DNA of 64,000 nt from SZUA-368 sp028533045. Lineage in GTDB: Bacteria; Spirochaetota; Spirochaetia; DSM-2461. The translations under genes were made by a program, and so were the position numbers. Below are positions 59,165 through 64,000 of this stretch, in pieces. The stretch covers positions 56,626 through 120,625 of the forward strand of contig JBNAIG010000029.1 in the NCBI GenBank assembly GCA_050031985.1, written 5' to 3'. The notes under the pieces were generated by a model. The model was not told the origin of the DNA, did no database searches, and was given only the letters and a program-made list of their open reading frames with translations. The stretch's first letter is position 1. Each line of letters starts with the position of its first letter.

Positions 59165-60028
59165 CTAGTCGAATACGACGGTTTTGTTGCCGAAGACGAG
59201 GACCTGGTGGTTTAGGTGCAGTTCCACACCTCGGGCGAGGACGTTTTTTTCCAGGGCTCGGCCTTTGCGGATCAGGTCTTCTACGGAATCGCGGTGGCTT
59301 ATGTGGGTGATGCCCTGGGCGATGATGGGGCCCTGGTCCAGGTCGCTTGTTACGTAGTGGCTCGTGGCGCCGATGATTTTAACACCCCGTTCAAAGGCCT
59401 GGTGGTAGGGCTTGGCCCCGATGAAGGCGGGGAGGAAGGAGTGGTGAATGTTGATGATCTTCTGGGGGTAGTGGTCTACAAAGTCGGCAGAGAGAATCTG
59501 CATATAGCGGGCCAGGATAATCAGGTCTACTTCCAGAGAGTCAAAAAGGTCCATCTCCTTCTTTTCCATTTCTGCCTTGGTGGCTTTGGTGATGGGGATG
59601 TGGCTAAAGGGAATGTCAAAGTACTCGGCGATGGACTCGGTGTCCTTGTGGTTACCCACGATGTGGACAATTTCGCCGGGGAGTTCGCCCGACTTGTTCC
59701 GCTGGAGCAGTTCAAAGAGGGCGTGGTCGTATTTGGATACCATGATGGCGATGCGGGGCTGGATGTGGGAGAATTTGAGCTTCCAATCCATGTTGTATTT
59801 CTCCGCAATGGGCTCAAAGGCGGCGCCGATCTTTTCGGCGGGGATGGTAAAGTCGGCCATGTCCCACTGGACCCGCATAAAAAAGGCCCCCGAACTATCG
59901 TTGTGCTGGTCCGAACTGACTATGTTTCCTTTATAGGTGGAGACGAAATAGGAGACTTCCGCTACCAGGCCGGGCTGGTCATCGCAGGAGATTAACAAAA
60001 TCGCCGTTTCTCTGTTTTTATTTCTCAT
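59165..60028 (-). CDS. purU: Formyltetrahydrofolate deformylase
   Basis: 287 residues from ATG 60028 (AGAGGA eight bases upstream; a TTG at 60049 is less likely). N-terminal ACT domain (AILLISCDDQPGLVAEVSYFVSTYKGNIVSSDQHND) and C-terminal formyltransferase fold with the catalytic NIHHSFLPAFIGAKPYHQA and HYVTSDLDQGPIIAQ. Releases formate from 10-formyl-THF. Another folate gene (5-FCL) is 12 kb away. The G-tract and palindromic array lie directly downstream. Confidence 0.94.
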   Translation of the reverse strand: MRNKNRETAILLISCDDQPGLVAEVSYFVSTYKGNIVSSDQHNDSSGAFFMRVQWDMADFTIPAEKIGAAFEPIAEKYNMDWKLKFSHIQPRIAIMVSKYDHALFELLQRNKSGELPGEIVHIVGNHKDTESIAEYFDIPFSHIPITKATKAEMEKKEMDLFDSLEVDLIILARYMQILSADFVDHYPQKIINIHHSFLPAFIGAKPYHQAFERGVKIIGATSHYVTSDLDQGPIIAQGITHISHRDSVEDLIRKGRALEKNVLARGVELHLNHQVLVFGNKTVVFD

Positions 60029-60100
60029 GGGTTTATTCCTCTTGTTCAAATATGTGGGGACTCAAAATCATAGACCTTTGGCCCTTCTTTTACAAGAGTT

Positions 60101-61150
60101 CTAGTTGTCCCTAAGGAGTTCTTTAAGTTTACCGTTTATCTCTTCTGTCTTTTTAAAGGCTCCGTCAATGTTGTTAAAGAAATTAAGCATAACCGTCATT
60201 TTGTTGCTGATTTGGCGAACGTGATTCAGGGAGTCTTCCAGGGCTTCATTGGTTCCCTCTATTCCTTTCTTAAGAACTTTTCCGCTTTTATTCTGTGTTT
60301 CCGCTTTGACCGATATCATTTTAGCCGCTTCCCGCAGTTCGGTCATGGCCCTTTGAATTGCCTCGGCGGCCTGTTTTTGGGTGAGGATTTTCTCATATAC
60401 CCGGCTCATCATATTCGCCGAGCTGTCCGACTTGGCAAAGATGTCGTCCAGGACGGTGGAGACTTCGCCGGAGCGGTTGGTGTTGTCTTCTATTTGGCGG
60501 TTGATGGTTTTTATATTGTGGCCTATTTCGCTAATCTGTTCATTGGAAAGCTCTGCCAGGGCGCGGACTTCGTCGGCTACGACGGAAAAGCCCCGTCCCG
60601 ATTCTCCCGCATGGGCCGCTTCGATGGCGGCGTTCATGGCCAGGATATTGGTGTTGTCCGCAATGGAGCTGATTGTGTCCAGTAGCTCATTGATGACTCG
60701 GGAGCCTTCGCTGATACTTCTGGTTGATTCGAGGGAGCGGTTCATTGACTCCTGTCCCGTGGAGGTGGCCCTTTTAAGTTGATTGGCCTGTTCCACACTT
60801 TCACGACAGCCGGAAGAGAGGTGCTCCATCTCTTCGCCCATTCTCTCGGTGATTTCAAAGGTGGTATCCAGAGCCTGATTCTGGGAATCAAGGCTGGAGA
60901 ATATTTCGTTGAATCCTCCGATAATATGGCCGAATCCTTCCAGTGTTTTTTTCACTTCCTCCGTTTGGTTAACGGTGCTCTCGTTCATGTGTTCCGCATC
61001 CCGGGAGAGGTCACCCATGGTTTTACGGGCCGACTCTATGGAATGGCCCAGGTCGTTCTGTACCTCCGAAAGGGCGCTGTAGGCTTCCCTTACCATGTCG
61101 GTCCACTGGGTCAGTTCCCTGTTTTTTCGGGTAATCTCTTTTTCCCTCAA
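60101..61150 (-). CDS. Methyl-accepting chemotaxis signalling domain (no sensor)
   Basis: 349 residues from a TTG at 61150. A coiled-coil start (REKEITRKNRELTQWTDMVRE), then the MCP signalling region with hairpin tip ADNTNILAMNAAIEAAHAGESGRGFSVVADEVRALAELSNEQI. No membrane segment or periplasmic sensor is present. The frame continues open upstream for about 23 codons into the next gene, in the -1 frame relative to it. Most likely the 3' half of a gene whose 5' half is the 7TMR-DISM fragment, separated by a deletion and frameshift; a soluble transducer is the alternative. Confidence 0.75.
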   Translation of the reverse strand: MREKEITRKNRELTQWTDMVREAYSALSEVQNDLGHSIESARKTMGDLSRDAEHMNESTVNQTEEVKKTLEGFGHIIGGFNEIFSSLDSQNQALDTTFEITERMGEEMEHLSSGCRESVEQANQLKRATSTGQESMNRSLESTRSISEGSRVINELLDTISSIADNTNILAMNAAIEAAHAGESGRGFSVVADEVRALAELSNEQISEIGHNIKTINRQIEDNTNRSGEVSTVLDDIFAKSDSSANMMSRVYEKILTQKQAAEAIQRAMTELREAAKMISVKAETQNKSGKVLKKGIEGTNEALEDSLNHVRQISNKMTVMLNFFNNIDGAFKKTEEINGKLKELLRDN

Positions 61151-61869
61151 AAGAGAGAGCGGGCCCCTTTGGAGAGGGAATAAAAGCGCACGAAGGGGAG
61201 GCTATGGGGGATGTTAGATATTCGATAGAAGTAGAGTCCTATTAAAAGGTTGGCCAGGGAAAAGAGCATGTTGTACTTTAATTCCCTTTTCACGAGGAAC
61301 TGGAGCAGGTAGAAGAGGCCTATGAAGAGGTTGAGAAAGGCAAAGAGGGTGTAGATTCGGACATTGAAAAAGTTCTTTACCCGGGTATTTACAATGGCGT
61401 CCTTATACCCGGTGAGGGAAGGTTTTCGGATGGTTAGGTTGGGGTTTTCCGTTATGTAGTTTAGGGACAGGGTGTTTGCTTTGCCGTAGCGGATAAGTTC
61501 CGGGGGCAAAAGTACTCCCGCTTCAATCCCCCCCTGGAACCAATAGACGGGAGGGGCGTGGCCGTTTTGGTAGAGGCTGACCCCATTCAGCTTGAATTCA
61601 CAGAAGCCGTCGGACATACGTCCCGTTTGAAAGTACAGCTCAAGGCCTTCCTGAGCGGGGGGAATAGTCACTTCCGTGGTGAGGGTAAAGGTGTAATAAG
61701 GGCCGTCTGACAGGGGTTCCCCTACGATAGATTGGGGAAGTGTCACAGACTTGGCAGAGGAGCCCGGTGAAAGGACTTTCCAGTCATTAAGGGAAACGGG
61801 GGCATTCTGGCTGTTCAAAACCGCCATAAACAGGGTTAGACAGATTAGTAGGGGTACTTTTTTTGTCAC
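61147..61869 (-). pseudogene. 7TMR-DISM sensor fragment (5' half of MCP gene)
   Basis: 240 residues from a GTG with GGAG six bases upstream. Signal peptide (LLICLTLFMAVLNSQ), a DISMED2-like extracellular beta domain (LYFQTGRMSDGFCEFKLNGVSLYQNG), then only two membrane segments (IYTLFAFLNLFIGLFYLLQFL; NMLFSLANLLIGLYFY) where the family has seven. It stops abruptly at FYSLSKGARSLF. The MCP frame starts over the stop codon. With two segments the C-terminus would be periplasmic, so a working receptor is unlikely. Confidence 0.65.
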
Positions 61870-61956
61870 CTTTTACTCCATTGGAAAAGCCTTACGTTTA
61901 ATGATATGCTAGGTAGGGGTAAAATGCCAATTTTATCGTCTATTCGGGGAGGGAAA

Positions 61957-62910
61957 ATGGAAAGTTTAAGCGGTCTCATAGAGCAGTATGGTAAGGAGTA
62001 TCCCCGGGAGGCGGAAAAGGTTTCCCTCTTTCTTCAGTTTCTAAGAGGGGAAGAGCTTTCGGAAGAGTTGAGCCGGGGGCATTTTACCGGGTCCGCCTGG
62101 GTGATTAACCGGGAACGGACGGATATTCTCATGACCCACCATGCTAAACTGAATCTCTGGCTGCAGCCGGGGGGCCATCTGGACGAGGGAGAAGGGGCCC
62201 TGGAGGGAGCTCTGCGGGAAGTGAAGGAGGAGACCGGGCTGACCGGCCGTCTTCTTAAGGAATCCCTTTTTGACCTGGATATTCACCTGATTCCCGCCAG
62301 AAAATCGGATCCGGCTCACTATCACTTTGATATACGATTTTTTGTTGAGGCCGACTCCAAGACTGACCTGGCTGTGACAGAGGAGTCCCACGATCTTAAG
62401 TGGATTCCTCTGGACCAAGTTCAGCTTTATAACCGGAGCGATTCTATTCTGCGCATGGTGGAAAAGACTGTTCCCTTTGCGGTCTCCCCCGTCTTTGGTT
62501 CCATTGATAAGGAAGCTGATTACCGACAGCGAGTAGGGGTCTATGGGCTGATTTGTGACGAGGCGGGACGGGTGGCGCTTATGAAGACTTTCCGGGGCTA
62601 TTTTCTCCCTGGTGGGGGGATAGATGAGGGAGAAAGCCACGAGGACTGCCTTAAGCGGGAGCTGATTGAAGAGGCGGGCTGGGATGTGAGTATGGGAGAC
62701 TATATTGGACTGTCCCACTTTTTTGGGATTACCCCCAGTAAAAAGTTGCCCATGCAGCTCTCGGGCCACTACTACCGGGCGGAGCGCACCGGGAAGAGTG
62801 TGGCCCCCGTGGAAGAGGACCATGAAGTGGAGTGGTTTAAGCCGGAAGAGGCGGCCCAATTGCTGAGGCTGGATCATCAGGCCTGGGCCGTACGAAAAGC
62901 TTTTTTCTAG
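61957..62910 (+). CDS. Tandem Nudix hydrolase (two Nudix boxes)
   Basis: 317 residues from ATG 61957 (GGGAGGG three bases upstream; an earlier in-frame ATG at 61906 is less likely). Two full Nudix boxes GX5EX7REUXEEXGU are visible: GHLDEGEGALEGALREVKEE (about 84-106 with TGL) and GIDEGESHEDCLKRELIEEA (about 227-249 with GW). The first repeat resembles nucleotide-sugar type enzymes (HHAKLNLWLQPGGH), the second the MutT type. Substrates unknown. Its stop overlaps the convergent gene by four bases. Confidence 0.9.
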   Translation: MESLSGLIEQYGKEYPREAEKVSLFLQFLRGEELSEELSRGHFTGSAWVINRERTDILMTHHAKLNLWLQPGGHLDEGEGALEGALREVKEETGLTGRLLKESLFDLDIHLIPARKSDPAHYHFDIRFFVEADSKTDLAVTEESHDLKWIPLDQVQLYNRSDSILRMVEKTVPFAVSPVFGSIDKEADYRQRVGVYGLICDEAGRVALMKTFRGYFLPGGGIDEGESHEDCLKRELIEEAGWDVSMGDYIGLSHFFGITPSKKLPMQLSGHYYRAERTGKSVAPVEEDHEVEWFKPEEAAQLLRLDHQAWAVRKAFF

Positions 62911-63725
62911 GCGCCCCAGTAGGTGTCGTCCTTAAAGGACTCTTTAATAGCCTTGCTTACGGTCTGGTAGGCGTAACTGACCGATTTGCGCGAAAGGCCG
63001 GTGAGGTTTTCTATTCTTGCCCATGAGGGGAAGTAGTTAAGGTTTTCTATGGTTTTATGAATCTGCTTCATTTTATCCCGGGCCTCATGATATTCCTTTG
63101 AGTCGCAGTCGTACTGTTTAATATTCAGGCTGCCCAGTTTTGTCTCGTTTTTTACCAGTTTGAAGTAGTTGATATTGCGCAGAACGATTTTTCTGTTAAG
63201 CTGCTCGTTCGTCTGTTCCAGAATCTCTTTACGGAGCAGTTCCATCTCTTCCATAAGCTCTTCTTTCTCCCGATTGGTGCAGGGGGCCAGGGTTTCTACA
63301 AACTCCGGGGAGAGGTGGAAACAGTGGTAGAGCATGAAGATGCGTAGGTAGCCCGGGTAGTTCTCCTTCTTTTTCGTCCAATCCTTTAGGTAGTGGGCAA
63401 TGCGGTTAAAAAACTCCTTTTCTTCGCTGTTTTTGTTGGAGCACCAAATAAGGCTGGCGTTCTTTTTGATGACATTGGTGAGGATTTCTTCCTCCTCTTT
63501 TTCCTTCCCCTGTTTATGAAAAACGGTTCTGACCGCAAATTTAAGGAGCTGTCCCAGGTGGTTCCCCTGTATTTTGGCCGTACCCTTGTCCCGTTCTCTT
63601 TTTAAGCGTTTAACCACTTCTAGATAGATGTCAGAGCAGACGTCCCGGGGCACGCGGGGGTCTTTAAGATAGCGATTATACTGGCCTAGAGCCTCTTTTT
63701 CTATCAAATCCGTATTAAGGGTCAT
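62907..63725 (-). CDS. Possible DNA-binding/sigma-like regulator
   Basis: 272 residues from ATG 63725. The C-terminus carries a helix-turn-helix pattern (WARIENLTGLSRKSVSYAYQTVSKAIKESF). The N-terminal ~90 residues (YNRYLKDPRVPRDVCSDIYLEVVKRLKRE, LLKFAVRTVFHKQGKEKEEEE) recall sigma-70 region 2, and the middle is helical and charged. Not matched to a named family. -10-like TAGAAT or TATAGA lies five or seven bases before the ATG, with no ribosome-binding site. Confidence 0.65.
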   Translation of the reverse strand: MTLNTDLIEKEALGQYNRYLKDPRVPRDVCSDIYLEVVKRLKRERDKGTAKIQGNHLGQLLKFAVRTVFHKQGKEKEEEEILTNVIKKNASLIWCSNKNSEEKEFFNRIAHYLKDWTKKKENYPGYLRIFMLYHCFHLSPEFVETLAPCTNREKEELMEEMELLRKEILEQTNEQLNRKIVLRNINYFKLVKNETKLGSLNIKQYDCDSKEYHEARDKMKQIHKTIENLNYFPSWARIENLTGLSRKSVSYAYQTVSKAIKESFKDDTYWGA

Positions 63726-63923
63726 AGTCCATTCTATAGTGAACAATTTGTGAAGAGCAACTGTTCAGTAAAGCCCTTCAAAAAACTTTTTTAATTTTTT
63801 TTTGAATTTTGGGGACATTTTCCCGTTTTCCCTCGTAGGTATAGGGCATAGGCCGGCTAAAAAAACGGATGTGCCCTTAAGGACACGAGCAAGATAAGGG
63901 GCAATAGCCCAAAGGAGTTCACA

Positions 63924-64000
63924 ATGAACAAGATTAATTATTATTTGAGAAAAAATCCCCTGACCACATCGGAAGAGAACAAGTTTATGGCCAACATCAG
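63924..64000 (+). CDS. Start of HU/IHF-like DNA-binding protein (partial)
   Basis: Only 25 codons are inside the window. AAAGGAG lies seven bases before the ATG. The N-terminus, NYYLRKNPLTTSEENKFMAN, matches the pattern YYLxPNxLTxxPxxYMAxV seen at the start of HU-like (Bvu_2165/DUF4469-type) DNA-binding proteins. The leader (63775-63923) contains hairpins GTGCCCTTAAGGACAC (one mismatch) and GGGCAATAGCCC right before the ribosome-binding site. Confidence 0.5.
   Translation, partial: MNKINYYLRKNPLTTSEENKFMANI

Noticed and set aside
61140..61170. Programmed -1 frameshift joining the receptor and MCP frames
   Set aside because: The overlap (CTC TTT TGA) is not a canonical slippery heptamer, and a fusion would put the MCP domain after an even number of membrane helices, in the periplasm.
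63775..63923. Known riboswitch (such as c-di-GMP class I) in the final leader
   Set aside because: Hairpins are present but no conserved aptamer core could be matched by eye.

Overview
The window looks like chromosomal DNA from a free-living spirochete (phylum Spirochaetota, probably Spirochaetales). The main evidence is the gene string rpsB-tsf-frr-uppS-cdsA-dxr-rseP with no pyrH between tsf and frr, which matches my memory of Treponema and (without dxr) Borrelia. Supporting evidence is a DUF4954 protein, a SpoIIE-type phosphatase with a large exported sensor, a 7TMR-DISM/chemotaxis-transducer locus, and several exported proteins of spirochete type. Base composition looks even, and no prophage, insertion sequence, integrase or CRISPR array is visible.

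Layout. 58-9665 (+): an exported helical-repeat protein, a 1582-residue sensor/SpoIIE phosphatase, a zinc-ribbon membrane protein, an exported protein, a DUF192 lipoprotein and a class III Fic enzyme. 9879-14447 (+): dicarboxylate symporter, PEMT/ICMT-like membrane protein, glutamine amidotransferase, EamA transporter, then an AraC regulator. 14444-19645 (-): dapB, dapA, prmC, rel, trmL. 19776-25183: an M23 peptidase, a small unknown on the minus strand, then rpsF-ssb-rpsR-rplI-dnaB and a ComFB protein. 25180-36311 (-): the rpsB...rseP string ending in an exported propeller-like protein, then ndk-maf and a CHASE4-GGDEF cyclase. 36427-38626 (+): FmdB zinc ribbon, a SatD-like protein followed by a fragment of its usual DUF3307 partner, and an HU-fusion protein. 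38623-45307 (-): acetyltransferase, trxB, a MoxR/DUF58/MoxR/PlsC operon and an outer-membrane-type protein. 45430-45722 (-): two identical tRNA-Asn genes, each with its own promoter and terminator. 45841-54547: queD, DUF456, a 45-residue lipoprotein, a glycosyltransferase/NifS/5-FCL operon, ArsR and PHP genes, a nucleoside kinase and a degenerate HD-GYP protein. 54664-64000: a two-TM protein, alaA, DUF4954, a tandem palindromic array, purU, a broken 7TMR-DISM/MCP locus, a tandem Nudix protein, a possible DNA-binding regulator and the start of an HU-like gene.

How it fits together. Most of the window is housekeeping: translation, replication, lysine/peptidoglycan precursors, isoprenoids, phospholipids and stringent response. 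Around this sits envelope sensing and cyclic-di-GMP signalling (GGDEF cyclase, HD-GYP, ComFB, SpoIIE phosphatase, chemotaxis transducer).

The observations most worth following up are: a class of genes whose promoter -10 box lies only about 5-9 bases before the ATG with no ribosome-binding site (probably leaderless mRNAs); the SatD-DUF3307 remnant; the truncated 7TMR-DISM/MCP pair; the 58733-59140 tandem palindromic array; and the HD-GYP protein lacking key metal ligands. All functional calls come from reading motifs by eye; no database search was run.
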